From: Opitutales bacterium
GTDB lineage: Bacteria; Verrucomicrobiota; Verrucomicrobiia; Opitutales; UBA2995
Length of the DNA stretch: 64,000 nucleotides
Assembly: GCA_022824405.1 (NCBI GenBank)
Contig: JAJDZZ010000019.1
Location: forward strand, 62,001 to 126,000
Direction: 5' to 3'
Below the pieces are notes generated by a model that did no database searches, was not told the DNA's origin, and worked only from the letters and a program-made list of their open reading frames with translations. Each line of letters begins with the position of its first letter. The first letter of the stretch is position 1. Shown piece after piece: positions 15,974-23,426 of this stretch. A program made the position numbers and the translations under genes.

Positions 15974-16478
15974 CGCCGGATTTCAGTTGGTCCAGGATTT
16001 CGTTCTCCTCGATAGTGCCGAACTCGGTGTAGAGCTTCTGCGTAATTGAAAGCGCCACTCCCAGCGTGCTGACTCCCACCACAATGGCGGTTAGCATCAG
16101 GACGTGGGGAAGGGGATTGGTAAATCTGTCGGGGTCGATCTTCGAAGATCCGGCGTGAGAAACGGAGGGCTTCTCCTTGCCCTCCTCGATGGCGGAGGCT
16201 GCTTCTTTTCCCTTATGGGACGGGTCCGAATGCTTGCCTCCTTCCCCATGATCTCCCTGTTTGGCATGCGCTTGATCGTGGTGCAAAATCGGGATGGTGG
16301 CCCCTTCCTTTACTGCCAGGGAAATGAAAAACAAAAGGATGGAGGTCTGAAATATGGACATCCCGATCAATTTTTTGACCAGGTTGTTTTTGGTAATCAT
16401 GGCGTAGAGCCCGATCATCATCAGGATGATGAAGATCCAGTAATTCATGCCGCCGACAATGGCTTTCAACAGCTCCAT
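15966..16478 (-). CDS. mrpC: Mrp antiporter subunit C (NuoK-like) with His-rich insertion
   Basis: A 170-residue relative of NuoK/MrpC with three predicted membrane segments (about 11-29, 39-56 and 126-148). MrpC proteins are usually about 110-125 residues. The extra length is a hydrophilic insertion at about 66-115 containing seven histidines plus many Lys, Glu and Gly, inserted between segments 2 and 3. The segment-2 core LIGMSIFQTSILLFFIS and the LMLTAIVVGVSTLGVALSI segment with its conserved TAIV pattern are intact. The loop might bind metal or sense pH, but no function is proven. Confidence 0.88.
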   Translation of the reverse strand: MELLKAIVGGMNYWIFIILMMIGLYAMITKNNLVKKLIGMSIFQTSILLFFISLAVKEGATIPILHHDQAHAKQGDHGEGGKHSDPSHKGKEAASAIEEGKEKPSVSHAGSSKIDPDRFTNPLPHVLMLTAIVVGVSTLGVALSITQKLYTEFGTIEENEILDQLKSGDD

Positions 16479-16481
16479 GAC

Positions 16482-17240
16482 CTAAATGCCCTCCTTCATT
16501 TTGCCATTGGAGGAGAGGTTCGAGTAGATGGAAAACATGATCGCGGTTACGGTGAAAGCCACCCCGATTTCCACCACCAGTATGCTGTGGTAACGCGCCA
16601 TCACCGGATCCGTCGGCAGGATCCGGTGCAGGATCTGGTAGTCGAGAAAATTATCCCCCAGGAATTGGCACAGAACCCCTATTCCGGCATAGATCAATAT
16701 ACCGCAACAGGCCAGGATCAGGGTGCGTTTTTCCGCTACCCAGTTTTGAGCCGCCTTCAGATCGCGGGCCAGAGCCAGAAGGATGAAACTGGCCCCGAAA
16801 ATAACCCCGCCCTGAAACCCTCCACCGGGGCTGTGGTGCCCGTGAGCGATGACGTAGAGGGCAAAGATCTGGATGATGGGAATGAGCAGCCTGACCGTGC
16901 TCTCCACAATCAGGTCGGGCTTCTTGGGGGTCAGGGGCGTTTCCCTGGCGGACGGGATGGAATTCCTGCTCCCGTAGCGCCGCAGAATCCCTATCACGGC
17001 AATGCCGGCGGTGAAAATCACCACGGCTTCAAAAAGGGTGTCGTAACCCCGGTAATCTGCCAGGACCGCCGTAACCATATTGGGAACGGCCGTTTCGTTT
17101 ATGGTCTCGGTAATGAAATGGCGCGAAAGCCGGTAGCTGCTGGCCGGAGAATCGGGATCCCCCCAATTGGGAAAGTCACGGGAGGCCGCCAGCAACAACA
17201 GGCCGGTCCCCAAAACCGCTATGAACCCCAGCGCCTTCAA
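16482..17240 (-). CDS. mrpB: Mrp antiporter MbhE-MrpB fusion subunit
   Basis: A 252-residue membrane protein that combines two usual pieces. Residues 1-85 match the MbhE-like part that forms the end of MrpA in classical systems (NMVTAVLADYRGYDTLFEAVVIFTAGIAVIGIL, about 54-86). Residues about 105-250 match MrpB/MnhB, with HGHHSPGGGFQGGVIFGASFILLALA as the signature (about 132-157). The ATG overlaps the upstream MbhD-like gene by four bases. With that gene it replaces the C-terminal end of a MrpA subunit, which is otherwise missing from this operon. Confidence 0.88.
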   Translation of the reverse strand: MKALGFIAVLGTGLLLLAASRDFPNWGDPDSPASSYRLSRHFITETINETAVPNMVTAVLADYRGYDTLFEAVVIFTAGIAVIGILRRYGSRNSIPSARETPLTPKKPDLIVESTVRLLIPIIQIFALYVIAHGHHSPGGGFQGGVIFGASFILLALARDLKAAQNWVAEKRTLILACCGILIYAGIGVLCQFLGDNFLDYQILHRILPTDPVMARYHSILVVEIGVAFTVTAIMFSIYSNLSSNGKMKEGI

Positions 17241-17488
17241 TCAGATGATCTCCTCGAGGTTCGCAGAACGGTCGAAATCAGAAATACCGCGCTGACACCG
17301 GCCCCTACCGCCGCTTCCGTAAAGGCCACGTCCACCGCCGCCATCCCGGTCCACAAAAGACAAATGAGAAAGCTGTAAACGCCAAATATCATGGCCGCGC
17401 TCAGCAGGTCCCGCACTTTCAGCGAGATCACGGCGGTGAGGACGAGAAAGATCAGTAGGATCAAATCGAATATCCAGAGCTGACTCAC
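17237..17488 (-). CDS. MbhD-like (DUF4040) antiporter subunit
   Basis: An 83-residue membrane protein with three hydrophobic stretches and the family box AAVDVAFTEAAVGAGVSAVF, which matches the MbhD/DUF4040 part found near the C-terminus of classical MrpA. I prefer the GTG at 17488, because GTGA at 17485-17488 gives the four-base overlap with mrpG that is typical of this operon. An ATG at 17518 would add ten hydrophilic residues and overlap mrpG by 34 bases. Confidence 0.85.
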   Translation of the reverse strand: MSQLWIFDLILLIFLVLTAVISLKVRDLLSAAMIFGVYSFLICLLWTGMAAVDVAFTEAAVGAGVSAVFLISTVLRTSRRSSD

Positions 17489-17820
17489 GATTTCTCCTTC
17501 CGGTCCTTGCGCCTCCACATTTTAATGCCCTCCATGAAACCGGCCTTGATCAGCGCGTGGGTGCTGGTCGGGCTGGTCATCATGATAAAAAGGGCGATCA
17601 ACAGGATCTTCAATGCCACCAGAATATGGGCCGGGGTCGGGTCCTGCAGTTGGTAAACGGCCAGCCCGAGAAGGATGGTGAACATCGACATGGTGTCCCC
17701 CTTTCCGGCCGCGTGCATCCGCGTGTAAAAATCGGGAAAGCGAAGGATTCCCACCGCCCCGCCGATGAAAAAAAGCAGACCGAGCGCTATCAGGACTGCG
17801 GAAATGATGGGGATAATCAT
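17485..17820 (-). CDS. mrpG: Mrp antiporter subunit G
   Basis: A 111-residue membrane protein with the MnhG/PhaG signature GAVGILRFPDFYTRMHAAGKGDT (about 22-44) between the first and second hydrophobic segments, and the later TSPTSTHALIKAG segment. It is part of the monovalent cation/proton antiporter complex in the inner membrane. It overlaps mrpF by four bases (ATGA at 17817-17820) and the MbhD-like gene by four. Confidence 0.93.
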   Translation of the reverse strand: MIIPIISAVLIALGLLFFIGGAVGILRFPDFYTRMHAAGKGDTMSMFTILLGLAVYQLQDPTPAHILVALKILLIALFIMMTSPTSTHALIKAGFMEGIKMWRRKDRKEKS

Positions 17821-18122
17821 CGCGACTGTTCTCCAGGGGTGGCGGAAGCTACGTGTTTTTCCGGGTTGACCCGGCCCAAAAAATAGGCCGCGGCGAGGGA
17901 ACCGATGAAATTCAACAGCGCGTAGGTGAGGGCGAAATCCACGAACATTTCCACTCTCCCGTAGATCACCCCGATGATCACCAGGAGGACGGTCGTCTTA
18001 GTGCCGATGACGTTGACTGCCACGATCCGGTCGATGGCGGTGGGACCTGCCAGAATCCGGTAGAGCATGGGCAGCATCAAGGCGAATATGGCCACCCCGG
18101 TAAACAGGAAAAAGTTCTCCAT
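17817..18122 (-). CDS. mrpF: Mrp antiporter subunit F
   Basis: A 101-residue membrane protein matching MnhF/MrpF: three hydrophobic segments, with MLYRILAGPTAIDRIVAVNVIGTKT (about 20-44) as the diagnostic region, including the conserved RxxxGPxxxDRxxAxN pattern. ATG at 18122, three bases after the mrpE stop; overlaps mrpG by four bases. Confidence 0.92.
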   Translation of the reverse strand: MENFFLFTGVAIFALMLPMLYRILAGPTAIDRIVAVNVIGTKTTVLLVIIGVIYGRVEMFVDFALTYALLNFIGSLAAAYFLGRVNPEKHVASATPGEQSR

Positions 18123-18125
18123 TGC

Positions 18126-18620
18126 TTACTCCTTCCCCCTTTCAAATACCTCTGCGATCCTCCGCTCCATGGTCCCGTCGCGCAGGCCGGCCTCCGTCTC
18201 ATCGCTGATGGAGTGGACCAGCAGTTCGTCTCCTTCTATCTGCACGGTAATGGTTCCGGGGGTGAGGGTTATCGAGTTGGCCAGGACGTACCTGCCGAAG
18301 TCGGTCTTCAGGTTGGTCCGTATCTTCACCAAGGAGGATTCCACTCCTTTCAGATCCCCCGGCGTGAGAGCAAGTTTCAGAATGTGGATGTTGGCCTGAA
18401 AGATTTTGTAAATAATCCAAATCAGATAACCCGGAATCCGGATGATCTCTCCCAGGCACTGACCTGCGCTCCTGTCCCGGTCGAGAAACAAAAAGCTCGA
18501 AGAAATCAGGGTAATGAAGAGGGCCGAGATCAGGCCCATGGCCAAGTGAAAGGCGTCGAACTGGCCGGAAAAAATGATCCAAATTCCAAACAGAAGCAGG
18601 AAAATGGCGATGCGATACAT
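18126..18620 (-). CDS. mrpE: Mrp antiporter subunit E
   Basis: A 164-residue protein with two N-terminal membrane segments and a cytoplasmic domain, matching MnhE/MrpE. Diagnostic features are YLIWIIYKIFQANIHILKLAL (about 65-85) and YVLANSITLTPGTITVQIEGDELLVH (about 111-136). It is the first gene of the eleven-gene operon running leftward from 18620 to 10764 in the order E-F-G-MbhD-MbhE/B-C-D-D-small-small-D. The operon promoter should lie in 18621-18768, shared with the divergent lysS. Confidence 0.92.
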   Translation of the reverse strand: MYRIAIFLLLFGIWIIFSGQFDAFHLAMGLISALFITLISSSFLFLDRDRSAGQCLGEIIRIPGYLIWIIYKIFQANIHILKLALTPGDLKGVESSLVKIRTNLKTDFGRYVLANSITLTPGTITVQIEGDELLVHSISDETEAGLRDGTMERRIAEVFERGKE

Positions 18621-18768
18621 GAGAGACAGTTAGAGAGCGGATTCCGGAACGACTTGAGAAATTCTAAAAAAGGATCTCCTCACTATTGCTCAAGCCTTTT
18701 TTCCTCTTTCCTTTGGCATTGCGGTTTACTGGCCGGTCCTACAAGTTGGCGCGGTTTTCAAAACCATT

Positions 18769-20286
18769 ATGAGCCAACCAACTCCGGATACCCACGACTT
18801 GTTTGCCGTTCGTAAAGCCAAGCTGGACCAGATGCGCGCCGATGGATTCGATCCCTTTCGCGCCAACTGGGATCAAACCCACACCTCCGCTTCCGCCAAA
18901 GCGCTCTATGAATTGGGGGAAGAAGACGAAAAGGAAGTTTCGGTGGCGGGTCGGCTTACCAACATCCGTATCATGGGAAAAGCCGCCTTCGCCAAGATCC
19001 TGGACCGGGATGGACGCATCCAGATCTACGCCCGCCGCGATGCATTGGGGGAGGAAGCCTACCGGGCTTTCAAAAAGCTCGATATCGGGGACATCGTCGG
19101 CGTTTCCGGTCCCCTTTTCGTGACCCGGACCGGGGAATTGACCGTGCGCGCCCTGCACTACAAACTGGTTTCCAAGTCCTTGCGCCCTCTGCCCGAGAAG
19201 TGGCATGGGCTCAAGGATAGCGAACAGATTTACCGCAATCGTCACCTCGACCTCATCGTAAACGAGGAGAGCCGGGAGCGGTTCAGGAAACGCAGCGCCA
19301 TCATCTCCTGCATTCGCCGTTTTCTGGAATCGCGCGATTTCATGGAGGTGGAAACATCCACCCTGCACGGAATAGCCGGTGGGGCTGCGGCTCGTCCCTT
19401 TGTCACCCACTTTAACGCTTTGGATTGTGATTTCCACCTGCGCATTGCCCTGGAACTCCATTTGAAGCGGCTTCTGGTGGGGGGATTCGACCGGGTGTTT
19501 GAAATCGGCCGGGTCTACCGCAACGAGGGGCTGGACCGCCGACACAACCCGGAATTCACCATGCTGGAGGTCTACCAGGCCTACAGCGATTACCGGGGCA
19601 TGATGGAGCTGATCCACTCCATGGTTCAAACCGTATGTCATGAGGTATTGGGTTCCACCGCCGTGGTGAATGCGGATGGGGTGGAAATCGAGTTGGCCGG
19701 ACCATGGCGCGAGGCGTCTTATCTGGACCTGATCCGGGAAGCCACGGGGGATTCCCAATGGCACAAACGGTCCAAACGGGAAAAACTGGTCGCTGCCCGG
19801 AAATTGGGCTTGGCCCTCGACCCGGAATTGGAAGATTTCGAGGTGACCAACCAAATTTTCGAGAAACGGGTGGAGCCCCAATTGATACAGCCGACTTTTG
19901 TGACTCATATTCCCCGGGAACTTTGTCCTTTGGCCAAACTGAATGAGGACGATCCAACTGTGCTCGATGTTTTCGAACTTTGCATCGACGGCGTCGAAAT
20001 CGCTCCGGCCTATTCCGAACAAAACGATCCGTTTCTGCAAATGGAGATGTTCGAGCAGCAGGTGGGAGAGGAAACGCAAAATCTGGACCGCGAATTCATT
20101 GCCGCCCTGGAGCAGGGCATGCCTCCCGCCGGTGGCATGGGCGTCGGCATCGACCGGTTGATCATTTTATTGACCGGCGCAGCCAATATTCGCGATACCA
20201 TCCTGTTCCCAGCCCTGCGCCCTTGGCCTGCAAGGGGTCAGAATGAACTAACCACAGAGAGAGAGGCGCCCAAGGGCGCGAATTAG
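18769..20286 (+). CDS. lysS: Lysyl-tRNA synthetase, class II, with repeat-derived C-terminal tail
   Basis: Charges tRNA-Lys. The N-terminal OB-fold tRNA-binding domain covers about 55-150 (VAGRLTNIRIMGKAAFAKI). The class II catalytic core follows: motif 1 region FLESRDFMEVETSTL (about 187-201), motif 2 YRNEGLDRRHNPEFTMLE (about 249-266) and motif 3 GMGVGIDRLIILLTG (about 455-470), ending LFPALRP. The last 20 residues (486-505, from base 20224) are not part of the family. They are encoded by dispersed-repeat sequence, and the TAG stop itself lies inside an inverted type-1 repeat. No Shine-Dalgarno precedes the ATG. Confidence 0.95.
   Translation: MSQPTPDTHDLFAVRKAKLDQMRADGFDPFRANWDQTHTSASAKALYELGEEDEKEVSVAGRLTNIRIMGKAAFAKILDRDGRIQIYARRDALGEEAYRAFKKLDIGDIVGVSGPLFVTRTGELTVRALHYKLVSKSLRPLPEKWHGLKDSEQIYRNRHLDLIVNEESRERFRKRSAIISCIRRFLESRDFMEVETSTLHGIAGGAAARPFVTHFNALDCDFHLRIALELHLKRLLVGGFDRVFEIGRVYRNEGLDRRHNPEFTMLEVYQAYSDYRGMMELIHSMVQTVCHEVLGSTAVVNADGVEIELAGPWREASYLDLIREATGDSQWHKRSKREKLVAARKLGLALDPELEDFEVTNQIFEKRVEPQLIQPTFVTHIPRELCPLAKLNEDDPTVLDVFELCIDGVEIAPAYSEQNDPFLQMEMFEQQVGEETQNLDREFIAALEQGMPPAGGMGVGIDRLIILLTGAANIRDTILFPALRPWPARGQNELTTEREAPKGAN
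20238..20260 (+). repeat. TCAGAATGAACYAACC repeat, copy 1
   Basis: TCAGAATGAACTAACCACAGA inside the lysS 3' end recurs with small changes at 25798-25820 (TCAGAATGAACCAACCGCAG). In both places a CAGAG-rich tract follows. It is part of the intergenic repeat vocabulary of this genome. Confidence 0.6.
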
Positions 20287-20290
20287 GAAT
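20263..20290 (-). repeat. Type-1 dispersed repeat, inverted copy, overlapping the lysS stop
   Basis: GAGGCGCCCAAGGGCGCG followed by AATTAGGAAT is the reverse complement of the ATTCCTAATT plus hairpin unit. The lysS TAG stop (20284-20286) is the CTA of the ATTCCTAATT octamer read backwards. This is the only clearly inverted type-1 copy in the window. Confidence 0.8.
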
Positions 20291-20340
20291 TTAACTTTCC
20301 TCATCCATGTGTAATCTCCTCTTTACCACATTGATTCTGG

Positions 20341-20457
20341 TCAACCAAAAGTTGCTTGTCGCCTCAGCGTCTTTGTATCTCTGTGCCTTGGTGCCTCTGT
20401 GCCTTTCCCCTCCCCATTCCTAATTCCTAATTCCTAATTGGCGCCGGAGGCGCCTCC
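20341..20457 (+). repeat. Repeat mosaic between lysS and lolC (GTGCCTCTGTGCC block plus type-1 unit)
   Basis: Bases about 20361-20412 form the CAGCGTCTTTG...GTGCCTTGGTGCCTCTGTGCC block, which is also seen at 35878-35902 and 56038-56075. Bases 20414-20457 form a type-1 unit: three ATTCCTAA octamers and the hairpin GGCGCCGGAGGCGCC. The hairpin ends directly in front of the lolC start. Confidence 0.8.
20446..20450 (+). promoter_or_regulatory. Shine-Dalgarno of lolC supplied by the repeat hairpin
   Basis: GGAGG sits in the loop and right arm of the GGCGCCGGAGGCGCC hairpin, nine bases before the GTG start at 20460. Most other starts in the window have no such sequence. Folding of the hairpin would bury this site, so it could also repress translation. 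Confidence 0.5.
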
Positions 20458-20459
20458 TT

Positions 20460-21728
20460 GTGCCCTGGTCCTTCTATCTGGCCCTGAAACAGCTCTTTCC
20501 CTCCGGGCGGAAGTTGTCTTTCTTTTCCGTTCTCTCCATCGCCGGGGTGAGCCTGGGCGTCTGTCTGCTCATTGTCGTTCTCAGTGTCATGAATGGATTT
20601 CAGAAGGAGATCAGGGATAAGATTGTGGAGACGACGGGTCATCTGCGCGTGGAGGCCGGTTCCGTCATTTACGACTACGATGGGATCATGGAAGCATTGC
20701 TGGGTTTGGAATACCGGGGGGAAAAAGTGATCCGGGCGGTTTCCCCCTATGCCTACGGATTCGTCATCGTGCAAAACCGCAGTGTTCCGGTCTTCCCCGC
20801 CATCCGCGGAGTGGATATCGCCTATGAGGCCGAGATCGTACCGTTTAATAAATTTCTCATTTCCGGATCCGTGGATGATCTGGATAACGATTCGGTCATC
20901 ATAAGTTCCGGCCTGGCCCGGAAGATCGGCGCCCGCCAGGGGGATGTATTGGAGTTGGCTTCTCCCCTCATCATTGAAAAACTTAAAGAAGATGAGCTCA
21001 TGTTGCCGCGGGAGGTGCGGGTAGTGGGGATTTTCGAGACGGGTTGGACCGTCATCGATAACAATACGCTGTTCTGCACCCTGACCCTGATGCAGGAGTT
21101 CTACGGCTTGGAGGACGGAATTCACGGCCTCACCGTCCGGTTGGTCGACGGTTACGACGAGGAGGTCGACCTCATCACCGGCAAGGTCAATGAGCTGCTC
21201 CGCCAAGGGGAAGATTTTCCCATGGGAGTGCGGGCCTTTTCCTGGCTGGATCTGAACCGGGATTTTCTCTTCGTCCTGCAATTGGAAAAATCGGTCATGT
21301 TTTTTCTGCTCCTGTTTGTCATCCTGGTCTCGGCCTTTGCCATCACCAGCACCTTGTTGATTACGGTAGTGAGGAAAACCAAGGAAATCGGCCTTCTCGC
21401 CGCCATGGGCGCCAAACCCGGTGGCCTGGTCGCCTGTTATACCTTCCAGGGGTTTATTCTGGGGGTGGGTGGCGCCACCCTGGGGATCGCCTTAGCCCTC
21501 CTGGCTCTGGCCAATCGCAATGAAATAGTAGGTTTTGTGGCCAAAATCTTCAATAAGGAGGAGGCCCTGATCCGGTTTTATAGATTTACCCACCTTCCGG
21601 CCCACTACCAGAGGGACGATTTCCTGTGGGTGGTTCTCTGCGCCATTATTATCAGCACCCTGGCCGGCCTCATCCCCGCTTTCCGCGCCTCCCGAATGAA
21701 ACCCGCTTCCGCCCTCAGAGATGAGTAA
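20460..21728 (+). CDS. lolC: Lipoprotein-releasing ABC permease, LolC/LolE type
   Basis: A 422-residue inner-membrane protein of the LolCDE lipoprotein sorting system. It has the LolC/E layout: a first membrane segment after LALKQLFPSGRKLSFFSVLSIAG (about 8-30) with LSVMNGFQKEIRDKI, a periplasmic domain to about 265, then three membrane segments (about 280-300, 325-350, 385-402) and the ending IPAFRASRMKPASALRDE, typical of FtsX-like permeases. The start is GTG at 20460, matching the family N-terminus. It is followed by lolD after 56 bases. Confidence 0.92.
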   Translation: MPWSFYLALKQLFPSGRKLSFFSVLSIAGVSLGVCLLIVVLSVMNGFQKEIRDKIVETTGHLRVEAGSVIYDYDGIMEALLGLEYRGEKVIRAVSPYAYGFVIVQNRSVPVFPAIRGVDIAYEAEIVPFNKFLISGSVDDLDNDSVIISSGLARKIGARQGDVLELASPLIIEKLKEDELMLPREVRVVGIFETGWTVIDNNTLFCTLTLMQEFYGLEDGIHGLTVRLVDGYDEEVDLITGKVNELLRQGEDFPMGVRAFSWLDLNRDFLFVLQLEKSVMFFLLLFVILVSAFAITSTLLITVVRKTKEIGLLAAMGAKPGGLVACYTFQGFILGVGGATLGIALALLALANRNEIVGFVAKIFNKEEALIRFYRFTHLPAHYQRDDFLWVVLCAIIISTLAGLIPAFRASRMKPASALRDE

Positions 21729-21784
21729 TCCATTGCCATCGAGTATACTCTCGGCCTATCCCACTAACTGAATTGCGAACGACC

Positions 21785-22501
21785 ATGGTGGGAAAATCCA
21801 GTATCAGCCTAATCCCCGCGGTCATTGAATCCCGGGAGATCGTGAAGACCTTCCCCAATGGGCGGGAAGTCATCCAGGTGCTCGATGGGGTCGATTTCAA
21901 ACTGGAGCGAGGGAAAACCGCCAGTATTCGGGGGGAATCGGGAAGCGGGAAGACCACTTTTTTAAATATAATTTCCGGGTTGGAAGCGGTGGACAGCGGC
22001 CAATTGTTTTGGGATGGAAACCGGGTCGACCTCCGCTCCTCCGGCGAGTTGGCCGCCGTCCGCTCTTCCCAGATAGGGTTTATTTTTCAGGCCTATTATC
22101 TGCTGCCCGAACTGAACCTCTGGGAAAATGTGTTGCTGGCCGCCCGGTTGCGTGGAAAGCCGGAGCCTCGGGAACGGGACCGGGCCGAATACCTGCTGCG
22201 GCGGGTCGGATTAGCCGAAAGATTCAAATTTTCCGTGGAAAAGCTTTCCGGAGGCGAGCGGCAAAGAGCCGCCCTGGCCCGGGCCCTCATGAACCGCCCC
22301 AGACTGATTTTGGCCGATGAACCGACCGGGAACCTGGATGAAACTACCGGGGATTCCATGATTGAACTCCTGTTGGAGATGGTGAGAGAAGAGGGTGCCA
22401 GCCTGATACTGGTGACCCATAACATGAAGCACGCCGCTAAAACCGATGTCAGTTACCGCCTGCATTTGGGTAAACTCCAGCCCGTGAAACATAATGGATA
22501 A
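21785..22501 (+). CDS. lolD: Lipoprotein-releasing ABC ATPase LolD
   Basis: The 238-residue ATPase partner of the preceding LolC/E permease. Walker A is GESGSGKTT (about 50-58), the Q-loop region is GFIFQAYYLLPEL, the ABC signature is LSGGERQR (about 153-160) and Walker B is LILADEPTGNLDETTG (about 172-187), followed by the H-loop VTHN. The ATG at 21785 is used rather than a TTG at 21773. The 3' end overlaps the oxidoreductase gene by eight bases. Confidence 0.92.
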   Translation: MVGKSSISLIPAVIESREIVKTFPNGREVIQVLDGVDFKLERGKTASIRGESGSGKTTFLNIISGLEAVDSGQLFWDGNRVDLRSSGELAAVRSSQIGFIFQAYYLLPELNLWENVLLAARLRGKPEPRERDRAEYLLRRVGLAERFKFSVEKLSGGERQRAALARALMNRPRLILADEPTGNLDETTGDSMIELLLEMVREEGASLILVTHNMKHAAKTDVSYRLHLGKLQPVKHNG

Positions 22502-23426
22502 GGACCCGATCACGTGTGGGGTCGTGGGGGTTGGCTATTTAGGTCAACACCATGTGCGTATCTACCAGGAACTGGAATCCTGCCAATTGGTAGGATTTTA
22601 CGAGGTTGATCCCGAGCGCGCCAGGGAAGTCGCAGCTCAATACGGGTGCGAGCGCTTCGGGTCCATAGAGGAACTGGCCGAGGCCTGTCAGGCCGTGAGC
22701 GTGGCGGTGCCGACCGACAAACATTGTGAGATAGCCCTTCCCCTTCTGGAAGCCGGTTGCCACCTGCTCATCGAAAAGCCGCTCTGCGAAAGCAACCAGG
22801 AGGCGGAAATGATCCTGCGCGCTGCCGAGAGGAACGATCGCATCATCCAGGTCGGGCACGTCGAACATTACAACCCCGTAACCAGCTACCTGAATCGAGC
22901 GGTTGAGCGTCCCCTCTTCATTGTGGCCGACCGCTTGGCCCCCTTTCAGCCACGCGGCACCGAGGTGGGTGTAGTGCTCGATCTGATGATCCACGACATC
23001 GGTATCATTCTGCAACTGGTCAAGTCTCCCGTAGCCAGAATGGAGTCTGTCGGGGTCAAGGTCCTGTCACCCTCCGAGGACATCGCCAATTGCCGCCTTA
23101 CCTTTGGAAATGGAGCCGTAGCCAATATCAACACCAGCCGGGTCAGTGAAAAGAAAGTGAGGGAGATCCGTGTCTTCCAAACCAATGGATACCTCTCGTT
23201 GGATTTCATGAACCAGATCGGACACTTTGTCAGACGTGAAGGCGGGCAATTGACCAAGGAGGAAATTCCCATCGAAAAAGGTGAACCCCTGAAAATAGAG
23301 CTGGCTTCCTTTGTGCATTGCGTGGCCAACCGGGAAAATCCCACCGTCGACGCCACCCTCGGTAAACAAGCCCTCGAAATTGCCCTCCGCATTACCGAGC
23401 AAATCAAAAGGCGCTCGCCCTTATGA
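22494..23426 (+). CDS. Gfo/Idh/MocA family NAD(P)-dependent oxidoreductase linked to lpxB
   Basis: A 310-residue dehydrogenase with an N-terminal Rossmann fold (GVVGVGYLGQHHVRIY, about 9-24), the EKPLC box (about 93-97) and a downstream HVEHYNPVTSYL region; the catalytic-type DLMIHDIGIILQL (about 163-175) follows. It overlaps lpxB by four bases, which points to lipid A metabolism. One family member, GnnA, oxidises UDP-GlcNAc at C3 for amide-linked lipid A, and this gene could have that role. No GnnB-like aminotransferase is adjacent, so this is a suggestion only. Confidence 0.8.
   Translation: MDKDPITCGVVGVGYLGQHHVRIYQELESCQLVGFYEVDPERAREVAAQYGCERFGSIEELAEACQAVSVAVPTDKHCEIALPLLEAGCHLLIEKPLCESNQEAEMILRAAERNDRIIQVGHVEHYNPVTSYLNRAVERPLFIVADRLAPFQPRGTEVGVVLDLMIHDIGIILQLVKSPVARMESVGVKVLSPSEDIANCRLTFGNGAVANINTSRVSEKKVREIRVFQTNGYLSLDFMNQIGHFVRREGGQLTKEEIPIEKGEPLKIELASFVHCVANRENPTVDATLGKQALEIALRITEQIKRRSPL

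Noticed and set aside
11433-17378. Long antisense open frames over the Mrp operon (for example 11433-12560 and 16104-17378 on the plus strand)
   Set aside because: They lie opposite well-supported antiporter genes, have proline/glycine/arginine-rich translations without domains, and are explained by GC-rich codon use.
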